From NCBI GenBank assembly GCA_938075195.1, contig CALJGK010000050.1:1-47157 (forward strand): a DNA stretch of 47,157 nucleotides, read 5' to 3'. Under the pieces are notes generated by a model. It was not told the DNA's origin. It searched no databases and saw nothing but the letters and a program-made list of their open reading frames with translations. Both the position numbers and the translations under genes were made by a program. Of this stretch, positions 37,694 to 47,044 are shown in pieces; positions within the stretch are counted from its first letter, which is position 1, and every line of letters begins with the position of its first letter. The stretch comes from an uncultured SAR86 cluster bacterium (GTDB lineage: Bacteria; Pseudomonadota; Gammaproteobacteria; Magnimaribacterales; Magnimaribacteraceae).

Positions 37694-38758
37694 ATGAGTA
37701 ATGAACTTCACGATACTGACGAGAATACCGGAACAATGGAGGTCTTGGATAGGCACCAGTTTGATGCTTCCAGGCTTGAGGAATATATGCATGAAAATGT
37801 GGAAGGATTTGAGGGCAAAATAGAAGTCGAAGAGTTTAAAGGCGGTCAGTCTAATCCAACTTACAAAGTTATCAGTCCAAGTCAATCTTATGTGCTTAGA
37901 AGAAAACCACCTGGAAAATTATTAAAGTCTGCTCATGCCGTAGATAGAGAATACCAAGTCATAACAGCTCTCAACAAAACAGATGTTCCTGTTCCAAAAA
38001 GTTATGCACTTTGTGAAGATGAAGAAGTTATTGGGACCGCGTTTTATTTAATGGAATTCAAGGACGGAAGGGTTCTTTGGGACCCTGCCATGGAAGATAG
38101 CGATGAAGAAGAAGCCAGAGGAGTTTATGAATCTATGAATGATTCTATGGCTAAACTTCATACAGTTGATCCCATGGAAATAGGCTTAGAGAATTTTGGA
38201 AAGCCAGGAAATTATGTTGGTAGGCAAGTTTCTAGATGGTCAAAGCAATATATAGATTCGGAAACAGAAACTATTGAATCAATGAATAATCTAATTGAAT
38301 GGTTGCCAAAAAATCTTCCAACTGAGAAGAAAACTGGAATTGTTCACGGTGACTATAGTCTTAGTAATGTAATGGTAGGCAAAAATGACCCCGGAGTGAT
38401 TGCTATACTAGATTGGGAGTTATCTACTCTTGGAGATCCTTGTGCGGACTTTAATTATCATTGCATGCAATACACGATGAATCCAAAGCTAGCAGATAAA
38501 GAATATTGCAAAGAAAAAGGAATTCCTGTCATAGAAGACTATGTAAAACTCTATTCAGAAAAAATTAATGTTGATCTAAGTGAGGAATGGGATCTTTATA
38601 CGGCATATAATTTATTTAAACTTGCAGGTATCCTGCAAGGCATACTGGGAAGAGTTAGAGATGGAACAGCAGCAAGTCAAAATGCCGCAGAAAGAGCAAG
38701 CGGAGTTAGTAATCTTTCGGACACCGCTTGGGATTTAGTTAAGAAGAATTTTTTATAG
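37694..38758 (+). CDS. APH-fold phosphotransferase family protein (ACAD10/11 N-domain-like)
   Basis: 'GGQSNPTYKVISPSQSYVLRRKPPGKLLKSAHAVDREYQVITAL', 'GIVHGDYSLSNVMVG', 'AILDWELSTLGDPCADF'; start moved from 37619 to the in-frame ATG at 37694. Confidence 0.92.
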   Translation: MSNELHDTDENTGTMEVLDRHQFDASRLEEYMHENVEGFEGKIEVEEFKGGQSNPTYKVISPSQSYVLRRKPPGKLLKSAHAVDREYQVITALNKTDVPVPKSYALCEDEEVIGTAFYLMEFKDGRVLWDPAMEDSDEEEARGVYESMNDSMAKLHTVDPMEIGLENFGKPGNYVGRQVSRWSKQYIDSETETIESMNNLIEWLPKNLPTEKKTGIVHGDYSLSNVMVGKNDPGVIAILDWELSTLGDPCADFNYHCMQYTMNPKLADKEYCKEKGIPVIEDYVKLYSEKINVDLSEEWDLYTAYNLFKLAGILQGILGRVRDGTAASQNAAERASGVSNLSDTAWDLVKKNFL

Positions 38759-38767
38759 GAGAAAAAA

Positions 38768-39271
38768 ATGGCTATTGATAAATTTTTAGTAGAAGCAAGC
38801 CACATTATGATGTTCGCAAGATCTGTTGGAGACGCAAATCCAATTTACCATGATGAAGAGTATGCAAAAAGAACGGATTCAGGCGGAATAATTGCACCTC
38901 CAACTTTTGCACAATCAAGTGCCCAATTCGATCCCGATTACTTTCTAAGGCCAAAAATAGGAGGAGAGGGTTGGTTTGGTTCTGGAAAAGAGGCAACTGG
39001 ATCTAAACCTTCAAAAGATTCAGGTGGTGGAGGCGGTGGAGCTGCTATGGGCCTTCATGCTGAACAACATTTTGAGTATCACATGACCCTTAAAGCTGGA
39101 GATGTTCTTACGGCTACCACTAAACCAGGTAACTCTTGGGAAAAAGAGAGTAAAAGAGCTGGTAAATTAAAATTTAGTGAAAGTGTCACTGAATACAGAA
39201 ATCAAGATGGTGAATTAGTTATAACGGCTACTGGTGTTGGCGTTCAAACTGAAAGAGCTGTAGATAGCTAG
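38768..39271 (+). CDS. MaoC-family dehydratase, N-terminal (FAS1-DH-like) domain protein
   Basis: 'DANPIYHDEEYAKRTDSGGIIAPPTFAQ', 'GLHAEQHFEYHMTLKAGDVLTATT'. Confidence 0.9.
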   Translation: MAIDKFLVEASHIMMFARSVGDANPIYHDEEYAKRTDSGGIIAPPTFAQSSAQFDPDYFLRPKIGGEGWFGSGKEATGSKPSKDSGGGGGGAAMGLHAEQHFEYHMTLKAGDVLTATTKPGNSWEKESKRAGKLKFSESVTEYRNQDGELVITATGVGVQTERAVDS

Positions 39272-39280
39272 GAGAAAATA

Positions 39281-39700
39281 ATGTTAAAAGAAAATGAAAT
39301 AAAAGTTGGAGATACTCACTCATCTGTCTTAGTAGAGGATCTCAAAAGAACTCAGATAGTACAATATGCAGGAGCTTCTGGAGATTACAATCCTCTTCAT
39401 ACTGATGAAATCTTTACAACCCAAATAGCAGGTTACCCAAGCGTTTTTGCCCATGGCATGCTATCAATGGGTTTAACTGGAACAATGCTTACCGACTATG
39501 TAGGTGACGGAGCCTTAAAAAAATATGGAGTTAGATTTACTAATCAAGTTTGGCCTGGTGACACACTGACCGGAAAAGCTACTATTATAGAAATCCGTCA
39601 AGAAGATGATGGGAAAGTTATTGATCTAATGATTGAAACCACTAATCAAGATAACGTCTCTGTGATTACCGGAAACGCCACAGCAAAAATAGAATCTTAA
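39281..39700 (+). CDS. MaoC-family hydratase/dehydratase
   Basis: 'QYAGASGDYNPLHTDE' and 'FAHGMLSMGLTGTML'. Confidence 0.93.
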   Translation: MLKENEIKVGDTHSSVLVEDLKRTQIVQYAGASGDYNPLHTDEIFTTQIAGYPSVFAHGMLSMGLTGTMLTDYVGDGALKKYGVRFTNQVWPGDTLTGKATIIEIRQEDDGKVIDLMIETTNQDNVSVITGNATAKIES

Positions 39701-39729
39701 AAAAATAATCTACTAAGGGGAGAAAAATT

Positions 39730-41310
39730 TTGTCAGAAGAGAAAAATTCTGAGGTTGGTGGCTATCACGCGAAAGTTGCACTAAGCCTCCTTGTATTAGT
39801 TTATATCTTTAACTTTGTTGATAGACAGATTCTTTCTATCCTTGCGGAGGATATAAAAGCAGACCTTGGAATTTCCAATAGTGATATCGGTTTCTTATTT
39901 GGAACAGCCTTTGGAGTTTTTTATTCAGTAGTGGGCATTCCCATGGGGAAATTAGCAGACTCATGGAATAGAAAAAATCTTATTAGTGTGGGACTGGCAT
40001 TTTGGAGCTTGATGACTTTTATGTCCGGTACTGCAAAATCTTTTTTAAGTCTTTCAATTTATAGATTTGGAGTCGGTATTGGAGAGTCAACTGCAACCCC
40101 TTCTGCCTACTCTCTTCTTTCAGATTACTTCTCTCCCAGAGTAAGAGCTACAGTTTTATCAATATATTCAAGTGGTCTCTACCTCGGAGCTGGAATAGGC
40201 TTATTTTTAGGAGGTGCAATTTTAGATACTTGGAATTCTGCTTTTCCTGACCCAACACAAGCTCCTTTGGGACTCAAAGGTTGGCAAGCAGCATTCATGG
40301 GCGTTGGACTGCCAGGTATTTTACTTTCACTGATTACTTTTACATTTATTAAAGAACCCATACGAGGCATGAGTGAAGGTATTGTTACAGAGCAGAGCAA
40401 AGAACCTTTCAAGGATACATTTAAAGAGTTTATAGGATTGACGCCGATATCTCTTTTAGGGAATAAAGATACCCTAAAATCTCTCTCCATCAATCTTCTA
40501 GTTGCAACAACTATTTTTCTTTTGTGCTTTTCTTTATATCGTCTGACTGGTGACTTCTTGCAGTGGGTGGCTTGGGGTATTGGTACTTATTTAGTATGCA
40601 CCTGGATACAGAGTTTAAGTAAACGAGATATTGTTGCTTTTTCTCTCATGTTTAAAAGCAAGGCAATAGTCTATTCATTTATCTCTTTCCCCTGCATACC
40701 ATTTGTAGGTTATGCCTACTCTGCTTTTACACCTTCTTTCTACATCAACTATCATGGTATGACAGCCTTAGAAATTGGCACTATGATTGGTCTAATAACT
40801 GCCATTGGGTCTTTTATAGGAGTGATTGGTGGCGGGTATTTTGGCGATAAATTAAGAGATAAATATTCTGGAGGAAGACTCTACGTAATATTCGTTGGTG
40901 GAGTTTTAATAACAACATTAGGTTGTTTAGGCATGATTTACTCTGAAAGCAGAAATGTCTCTTTAGTCTATAATTTTATTTATCATGTGGGGAGTTCTGT
41001 TTATGTAGGTTGTGCAGCGACAACAGTTACAAACCTGGTCTTACCTAGAATGAGAGCTATGGCAGGTGCATTCTTCATACTTACACTGAGCATGATAGGA
41101 CTGGCGCTTGGTCCTTATACTTTGGGAAGAATAAGCGATATGTTTGAATATCAAGGCTACGCTCCTGGAGAAGCAATGCAGACTTCTATGGGGTTGATTC
41201 TTTTCATACTGCTAATTCCAACAGTCACTTTATTTATGGCCGTTAAGCATCTTAAACAAGATGAAGGATCAGTCACAGAAAGAGCAAGGGCTCTTGGTGA
41301 AAACATCTAG
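39730..41310 (+). CDS. MFS transporter (spinster-like)
   Basis: 'NFVDRQILSILAEDIKADLGISNSDIGFLFGTAFGVFYSVVGIPMGKLADSWNRKNLI'; TTG start. Confidence 0.92.
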   Translation: MSEEKNSEVGGYHAKVALSLLVLVYIFNFVDRQILSILAEDIKADLGISNSDIGFLFGTAFGVFYSVVGIPMGKLADSWNRKNLISVGLAFWSLMTFMSGTAKSFLSLSIYRFGVGIGESTATPSAYSLLSDYFSPRVRATVLSIYSSGLYLGAGIGLFLGGAILDTWNSAFPDPTQAPLGLKGWQAAFMGVGLPGILLSLITFTFIKEPIRGMSEGIVTEQSKEPFKDTFKEFIGLTPISLLGNKDTLKSLSINLLVATTIFLLCFSLYRLTGDFLQWVAWGIGTYLVCTWIQSLSKRDIVAFSLMFKSKAIVYSFISFPCIPFVGYAYSAFTPSFYINYHGMTALEIGTMIGLITAIGSFIGVIGGGYFGDKLRDKYSGGRLYVIFVGGVLITTLGCLGMIYSESRNVSLVYNFIYHVGSSVYVGCAATTVTNLVLPRMRAMAGAFFILTLSMIGLALGPYTLGRISDMFEYQGYAPGEAMQTSMGLILFILLIPTVTLFMAVKHLKQDEGSVTERARALGENI

Positions 41311-41328
41311 TGAAAGGTTCGAGAAAAA

Positions 41329-41361
41329 ATGCCTGAATACCTTGTTAGATATCCAGGCATT
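41329..41361. terminator. Intrinsic terminator hairpin between convergent genes
   Basis: AATGCCTGAATA / TATCCAGGCATT stem (one mismatch); preceding A-tract becomes a U-tract on the minus strand. Confidence 0.75.
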
Positions 41362-41370
41362 GATAACTAT

Positions 41371-42087
41371 TTAACTTCCGAAATAAAGTTGTTCGCAAAC
41401 TTCCATGTTGTCCGAAACCACTTCTCCTAATGAAGTAACTGTCTGATATTCATCTGCCCAAGAAGCATTACCTTCAAAGAATTCGTCAAATAGGACTCCC
41501 ATAGCATTAGCATCTCGAACGATAGAGCGAACTATTACTGTTCCAACATCACGATCACCTCCGCCAATTAAAACAAAAGCTCCGTTGTAAAAATTTTCAT
41601 AACCGGCATCTTGAATAGCTTTTTCCAGATTATCGATTGCCGCCGTAAAGGCTTGCATGTTTTCTGCAGAAACTTTTATTCTTTGAACCCTTTCAAAACC
41701 TGGTTCAAGTCTGAAAGGTGTTATGGGCTTCCAAGTTACTCCATATTTAACTTCTCTTAACCTTTCAAAGCTTCTTGGAGCTTTTTGAGGATCATACATC
41801 GTACTTCCTGATAACGCAGCAGCTACATTCGGGAATGCGCTCCAAACCATCATTTGACCTAAGTATTCATGCCCACTATTGGTTACACAAATACCAGCGG
41901 CAGTGGCTCCTGTGGCTTGAAAGGCAGAAGGATTATCAATAAGGGTTTGTCTATATTTTTCAATATCAGGTGAAGCTACCTGCAAAGTAGTAAATGCTCC
42001 ATCAGTAGACATTGGTGCACTCTCATGACCATCTGCAAAAACGAACAGAGATAATGAAGCAAGCGTCATTAAAATTAATTTTTTCAT
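41371..42087 (-). CDS. Secreted protein of unknown function
   Basis: Signal peptide 'MKKLILMTLASLSLFVFADGHES'; 238 aa; no recognised catalytic motif. Confidence 0.7.
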   Translation of the reverse strand: MKKLILMTLASLSLFVFADGHESAPMSTDGAFTTLQVASPDIEKYRQTLIDNPSAFQATGATAAGICVTNSGHEYLGQMMVWSAFPNVAAALSGSTMYDPQKAPRSFERLREVKYGVTWKPITPFRLEPGFERVQRIKVSAENMQAFTAAIDNLEKAIQDAGYENFYNGAFVLIGGGDRDVGTVIVRSIVRDANAMGVLFDEFFEGNASWADEYQTVTSLGEVVSDNMEVCEQLYFGS

Positions 42088-42166
42088 AGTATTCCTTTTT
42101 TATTAATTCTCTAATCGTATATTAATTTATGACACCAATACAAGGCATCATTGATAGCAATACTAA

Positions 42167-42613
42167 CTAGGAATGATCAAGTAAATCCAGATAAGATACC
42201 TTTAGGACCGGGTGAATAAGGTTAGGTGCGATTTCAGCCAAAGGCTCTAAGACAAATTTATACTTTTCTATGTCAGCACTTGGGATTTCTAGCTCTAGAT
42301 CATTAATTTCAAAATCTCCATACAGAATAAGATCAAGGTCTATTACTCTGTTCGACATACCCTTCTGGTCAATTGTCCTGCCCATATCTTTTTCAATCTC
42401 CTTAAGTATTCTGCGTATTTCATAAGGATTCATTTCAGTTTCAAACTTACAAACTCTATTTAAAAAGTCTTCACCTACGAAGCCTTCGGCTGGTGTTTTG
42501 TAAATACTTGAATATGTCACATCAAAAAGAAGATCTAAATGATCTTTCACAAGTATTATATTTTTTTCAGCATATAGATTACTTCCAATGCTTATAAAGA
42601 CTGTCTCTTTCAA
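42167..42613 (-). CDS. folK: 2-amino-4-hydroxy-6-hydroxymethyldihydropteridine pyrophosphokinase
   Basis: 'FISIGSNLYAEKN', 'NRVCKFET', 'EKDMGRTIDQKGMSNRVIDLDLILYG'. Confidence 0.95.
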   Translation of the reverse strand: MKETVFISIGSNLYAEKNIILVKDHLDLLFDVTYSSIYKTPAEGFVGEDFLNRVCKFETEMNPYEIRRILKEIEKDMGRTIDQKGMSNRVIDLDLILYGDFEINDLELEIPSADIEKYKFVLEPLAEIAPNLIHPVLKVSYLDLLDHS

Positions 42614-42957
42614 GGTCTAATAATCGAGATTCCTACTGAATCTGAACCTCTCATTGCACCTGGTTTTTTTAAGGTGACCTTAACCTTAGAAACAGGGAAT
42701 TCTTTAAGAATGATTTTTGAGATATTCTCTGCAAGAGCCTCGACTAATTTAAATTTTGATTTTTGTACGTACGCAGTGACTCTTTTACCTACAAGCTTAT
42801 AGTTTAATGCGTCTTCTATCTGATCAGATTTTGCTGCTTTCTTATTATTAAAATCCATTTCTATATCTATAGAAATTAATTGCCTTACTTCTCTCTCCCA
42901 CTGGAAGATTCCAATAATGCCCTCAACTTCTAAATTATTAATAAATACTTTATCCAT
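42610..42957 (-). CDS. folB: Dihydroneopterin aldolase
   Basis: 'DKVFINNLEVEGIIGIFQWEREVRQLISIDIEM', 'KPGAMRGSDSVGISI'. Confidence 0.95.
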   Translation of the reverse strand: MDKVFINNLEVEGIIGIFQWEREVRQLISIDIEMDFNNKKAAKSDQIEDALNYKLVGKRVTAYVQKSKFKLVEALAENISKIILKEFPVSKVKVTLKKPGAMRGSDSVGISIIRP

Positions 42958-43960
42958 TATTTAATTCTGAAAGTGGCCATCGTGGCTTAATGTCTAAATT
43001 CATATCTTGTTCCTTTTCATTCAAGTAAAAGCTTCCTGCAAAAGCAATCATTGCACCATTATCAGTGCATCTTTCTATTGGGGGAAAGAAAATTTTATTA
43101 CCCTCGAGCCCATTGATCAGTTTTTCTCTGATAAATTTATTAGAAGCAACCCCGCCTCCAATAACCAATTCATTTAGTTCTGTTTCAAGCAGTGCTTTTT
43201 TAGTTTTATTCAACAAAGTATCTGCTACGGCAGTCTGAAAAGAAGCTGCTATGTCTGCCTTTTGATTATCAGAGATCTGTTTAAACTTTTTGCACTCATA
43301 ATAGACGGCTGTCTTTAATCCGCTAAAGCTAAAGTCTAAATTATTTTTATTAGTCATCGGTCTAGGGAAGTTAAATGCTGAAGCATCTCCTTTTTTAGCT
43401 AATTCTTCTATTTTTGGACCTCCGGGGTAACCAAGTTCCAAAATCTTAGCAACCTTATCAAAAGCCTCCCCGACTGCATCATCCAAAGTTTGTCCAATTA
43501 TTTCATAATCGCCTAAAGACCTTGAATTTATAAGCAAACAATGACCTCCTGAAATCAATAATGTTAAAAAGGGAAAAGATGGGGCAGGAGATTCTAAAAG
43601 ATTTATTAAAAGATGAGCTTCCATGTGGTGGATACCAATTGAAGGTTTTCCTAAGCTCAGAGCAATAGCTTTTGCAGCAGACGCCCCAATCAAAAGAGGT
43701 CCTCTTAATCCTGGTCCAGCTGTATAAGCTATTCCGTCAATTTCACTTAGTAAATATCCAGATTCTTGAACTGTTAGACGAATAAGAGGAATCAGCTTTT
43801 TAAGATGATCTCTAGAAGCCAGCTCTGGCACTACACCTCCATACAGAGCATGCTTCGCAGCCTGACTATAAAGTTGCTCAGAAACAATGGTGTTCTTTTC
43901 AGTATCAAAGATAGCGACACCCGTTTCGTCACAAGATGTTTCAATTCCAAGTACTTTCAT
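42950..43960 (-). CDS. tsaD: tRNA N6-adenosine threonylcarbamoyltransferase
   Basis: 'MKVLGIETSCDETGVAIFD', 'GGVVPELASRDHLKKL', 'GIHHMEAHLL', 'LISGGHC', 'GGVASN'. Confidence 0.98.
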   Translation of the reverse strand: MKVLGIETSCDETGVAIFDTEKNTIVSEQLYSQAAKHALYGGVVPELASRDHLKKLIPLIRLTVQESGYLLSEIDGIAYTAGPGLRGPLLIGASAAKAIALSLGKPSIGIHHMEAHLLINLLESPAPSFPFLTLLISGGHCLLINSRSLGDYEIIGQTLDDAVGEAFDKVAKILELGYPGGPKIEELAKKGDASAFNFPRPMTNKNNLDFSFSGLKTAVYYECKKFKQISDNQKADIAASFQTAVADTLLNKTKKALLETELNELVIGGGVASNKFIREKLINGLEGNKIFFPPIERCTDNGAMIAFAGSFYLNEKEQDMNLDIKPRWPLSELNNG

Positions 43961-44057
43961 ATGACTAGGGTAGCTATTCTGGTTGAAAATAAAAAAAAAG
44001 AAACACTTTCCAAATGAAAAATGGTTCTATAGAATTGCGCATCCGTAAAGGACATTT

Positions 44058-44273
44058 ATGCCATCAATTAAAATAAGACCAAACGAATCATTTGATGTAG
44101 GGCTCAGGAAGTTCAAGAGGGCCTGTGAAAAAGCGGGTATCATTCCTGAAGTGAGAAAAAGAGAGTTTTATGAAAAACCAACTGCTGTTCTCAAACGCAA
44201 GAAAGCCGCTGCCGTTAAAAGAGAGCAAAAAAATCAAAGAAAAAATCGTTTAGGAAGACCTCCTAGATTTTAG
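44058..44273 (+). CDS. rpsU: 30S ribosomal protein S21
   Basis: '[41 protein letters not shown]'. Confidence 0.98.
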   Translation: MPSIKIRPNESFDVGLRKFKRACEKAGIIPEVRKREFYEKPTAVLKRKKAAAVKREQKNQRKNRLGRPPRF

Positions 44274-44284
44274 TCACCAGCCTT

Positions 44285-44737
44285 ATGGCAAACTCGATCA
44301 GACATCTCATCGAAGAGGCAGTCAAGTCCTCAATGAGAGAAAGGAACAAAGAGAGAACATCTACCTTAAGAATGTCTCTTTCTGAAATCAAGAAAGAAGA
44401 GATCGATCGTAGGATGGAATTATCAGATGAAGAGTCTATCAAGATAATTCAAAGAATGATCAAACAGAGAAAAGAGTCCGCTGCTCAATTCCTTGAAGCG
44501 AAAAGAGAGGAATTAGCCAATAAAGAAAATTCTGAAATATCGATCCTGCAAGACTTTCTTCCGGAACAACTTAGCGAAGATGAGATTAAAGACATAGTCT
44601 TGAATGCTATTGCAGAAACAGAAGCTCAAGACTCGCAAGACATGGGAAAGGTTATGGGTTTGCTAAAATCAAAAATAAAAGGAAATGCTGATATGGGAAT
44701 TGTTAGCAGGTTAGTTAAAGAAAATCTTCAAGGCTAA
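44285..44737 (+). CDS. yqeY: GatB/YqeY domain protein
   Basis: 'LRMSLSEIKKEEIDRR', 'IIQRMIKQRKESAAQF', 'EISILQDFLPEQLSEDEI'. Confidence 0.95.
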   Translation: MANSIRHLIEEAVKSSMRERNKERTSTLRMSLSEIKKEEIDRRMELSDEESIKIIQRMIKQRKESAAQFLEAKREELANKENSEISILQDFLPEQLSEDEIKDIVLNAIAETEAQDSQDMGKVMGLLKSKIKGNADMGIVSRLVKENLQG

Positions 44738-44749
44738 TCCACGATCCAA

Positions 44750-45352
44750 TTATGATTCTTCAAGTCTAGCCTCAACAGCTTTTACAGCTGCATACGTAGT
44801 CTGGTCAACTTCAATATTCAATATATCTTCATCTATAACTTCTGATAAGTTTGTGGCCTTGAGTGTCTCAGGTATCAAAAACACCGAAAAAGTCTCATCT
44901 CCTTTCTTGGCAACAGTGAGGCTGGCTCCATTAATAGAAACATATCCTTTATGAAATATATAGTTAATCCATTCTTTGGGGCATGATATAACCAATTCTA
45001 TTTCATTTTCAGATTTAATAAGTTTTGATGATGCGGTACATGAAACATGACCCGATAAAACATGCCCTCCCACTTCATCTCCAAATTTTAAGGAACGTTC
45101 AAGATTAACTTTTGAGTCTTTTGATAAATTATTTAAGTTGGTAACCCTTAAGGTTTCAGGAATAACATCAAACACAACGTTAGCTTTAGAAAACTTTATA
45201 ACAGTGAGGCAGACGCCATTTACGGCTATACTTGCTCCAATTTCAAGCTTCTCTAGAAATAACTCAGAGGTATTTATTTCTAACGAAATCCCTGAATTGG
45301 TTTCTTCTTTTTTAGAAATAATTCCTATTTCTTGCACTATTCCTGTAAACAT
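44750..45352 (-). CDS. ribE: Riboflavin synthase (alpha chain)
   Basis: 'MFTGIVQEIGII', 'SIAVNGVCLTV', 'GGHVLSGHV', 'KGYVSINGASLTV'. Confidence 0.97.
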   Translation of the reverse strand: MFTGIVQEIGIISKKEETNSGISLEINTSELFLEKLEIGASIAVNGVCLTVIKFSKANVVFDVIPETLRVTNLNNLSKDSKVNLERSLKFGDEVGGHVLSGHVSCTASSKLIKSENEIELVISCPKEWINYIFHKGYVSINGASLTVAKKGDETFSVFLIPETLKATNLSEVIDEDILNIEVDQTTYAAVKAVEARLEES

Positions 45353-45981
45353 TAAAGGTTGGTAAGATAATTTTTAATTGTAGTCGCTTCTTCTTCTCTA
45401 TCGGATAAATAGAAAAATTCTACCAACTGAGAAATTCTGGCAATTGACATCACATCAATACTGAAGTCATTAAGAATTATATCTCTGGCTAAGGCACCAT
45501 GTAAAATTTCTTCTCTATCAAGAGCCACTAGACTTCCTACTACTTTACCCCCTTCACTATTGATAGTATCTATAGAGTGTTTAAGCGCAGTTCCTGCAGT
45601 AAGCACATCATCAACTATAAGAACTCTTTTATCTTTTAATTCTCCAACTATCGATCCACCCTCTCCATGTGATTTCGCTTCCTTTCGATCAAAGGCAAAG
45701 GGGAAGGGTCTCGAAGATTTTAGATTAAGTGTTGTCGAGATGGCTGCAGCCAAAGGAATTCCTTTATAGGCTGGCCCAAAAATTAGATCAAATTCTAATC
45801 CACTCTCTACTATTACATCTGCGTAGAGTTCTGCCAACTCTCCGATGTGACCTTGATTAAAAAATGCTCCAACATTAAAGAAATAAGGGCTCTTCTTACC
45901 AGATTTTAAGGTGAAATCTCCAAGTAACAATGAGTTAGACTTTAGTGCCAACTCAAAGAAAATGTCCTCTTTTTTTTGCAT
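45352..45981 (-). CDS. pyrE: Orotate phosphoribosyltransferase
   Basis: 'FTLKSGKKSPYFFNVGAFF', 'LIFGPAYKGIPLAAA', 'FAFDRKEAKSHGEGG', 'RVLIVDDVLTAGTA'. Confidence 0.98.
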   Translation of the reverse strand: MQKKEDIFFELALKSNSLLLGDFTLKSGKKSPYFFNVGAFFNQGHIGELAELYADVIVESGLEFDLIFGPAYKGIPLAAAISTTLNLKSSRPFPFAFDRKEAKSHGEGGSIVGELKDKRVLIVDDVLTAGTALKHSIDTINSEGGKVVGSLVALDREEILHGALARDIILNDFSIDVMSIARISQLVEFFYLSDREEEATTIKNYLTNL

Positions 45982-46040
45982 AAATTTTAAAAACTTTAAT
46001 ATTTTAAATATATTTCACCTACAATAAACTTTTTTTAATC

Positions 46041-46655
46041 ATGGGCAAATTATTTGTAATCTCTGCACCGTCTGGCACAGGCAAGACTTCTCTAATACAT
46101 GCCACCCTAGAGGACGAAAATGCAGAAAAAACTAAACTCGGTATTTCCTGTACAACACGGGAAAAAAGGGATCAAGAAAAGAATAATGAATCGTATTTCT
46201 TTGTCTCTAAAGAAGAATTTGAAGAAAAGATAAAGAATAATGAGTTTTTAGAATACGCTGAAGTTTTCGGTAATTTCTATGGAACTCCTAAAGAATGGGT
46301 TCTAGATTCCTTATCTAACAGAGAAAACGTAATTCTAGAGCTTGATATCCAGGGTGCTTTGCAAGTCAAAGAAGCTTTTCCTGAAACAAAGACAGTCTTT
46401 ATAATTCCACCTTCCTATAATGATCTTGCTTCAAGGCTTGAAAAAAGAGCTCAAGACACGGAAGAGGAGATCAAAAGAAGATTGATGGAGGCAAAAAAAG
46501 AAATATTCATAGGACAGAAATTTGATCAGATCATTGTTAATGACGATTTCGAAAAAGCTCTTCATGATCTAAAACAGTTTATATTTTCAGGTGATACATT
46601 ATCTCCAGAAAGAAAGGGTATTGCTGATGATTCTTTGAATCTATTGCTGGATTGA
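46041..46655 (+). CDS. gmk: Guanylate kinase
   Basis: '[18 protein letters not shown]', '[21 protein letters not shown]', '[13 protein letters not shown]'. Confidence 0.98.
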   Translation: MGKLFVISAPSGTGKTSLIHATLEDENAEKTKLGISCTTREKRDQEKNNESYFFVSKEEFEEKIKNNEFLEYAEVFGNFYGTPKEWVLDSLSNRENVILELDIQGALQVKEAFPETKTVFIIPPSYNDLASRLEKRAQDTEEEIKRRLMEAKKEIFIGQKFDQIIVNDDFEKALHDLKQFIFSGDTLSPERKGIADDSLNLLLD

Positions 46656-46705
46656 ATAAAGAGTTTGCTTTAGAATGCTGTCCCTCACAACCAAATGGTA
46701 GAAAA

Positions 46706-46978
46706 ATGGCTAGAATTACAGTAGAAGATTGTTTAGAAAAAGTATCAACTAGATATGAGTTGATAATACTTGCAGCAAAAAGAGCTAGGCAGCTCGCTAC
46801 TGGGGGCAGACGCCCTACTCTTGATTGGGAAGATGATAAACCTACAGTCATGGCCTTGAGAGAGATTGAAGCCGGAACAGTCACTGTTGATAACATCAAT
46901 GATCTCAAAGTGGATATAGCAGATTTAGAACAAGAGTTTTCTGATGAATTATCAGCAGAAGACCTACCACAATCCTAG
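46706..46978 (+). CDS. rpoZ: RNA polymerase omega subunit
   Basis: '[54 protein letters not shown]'; ORF-track start 46652 trimmed. Confidence 0.96.
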   Translation: MARITVEDCLEKVSTRYELIILAAKRARQLATGGRRPTLDWEDDKPTVMALREIEAGTVTVDNINDLKVDIADLEQEFSDELSAEDLPQS

Positions 46979-47044
46979 AAAGTCTAAAAAAATTAGCAAT
47001 AACCTCAGAAAACAGAGATACTTAATCTTTGTTTTATTATTGTT

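Noticed and set aside
39000-39060. Gly-rich repeat (GGGGGG) in the MaoC-N protein as possible repeat expansion
   Set aside because: Short, and Gly-rich loops are familiar at this position in FAS1-DH-like MaoC proteins.
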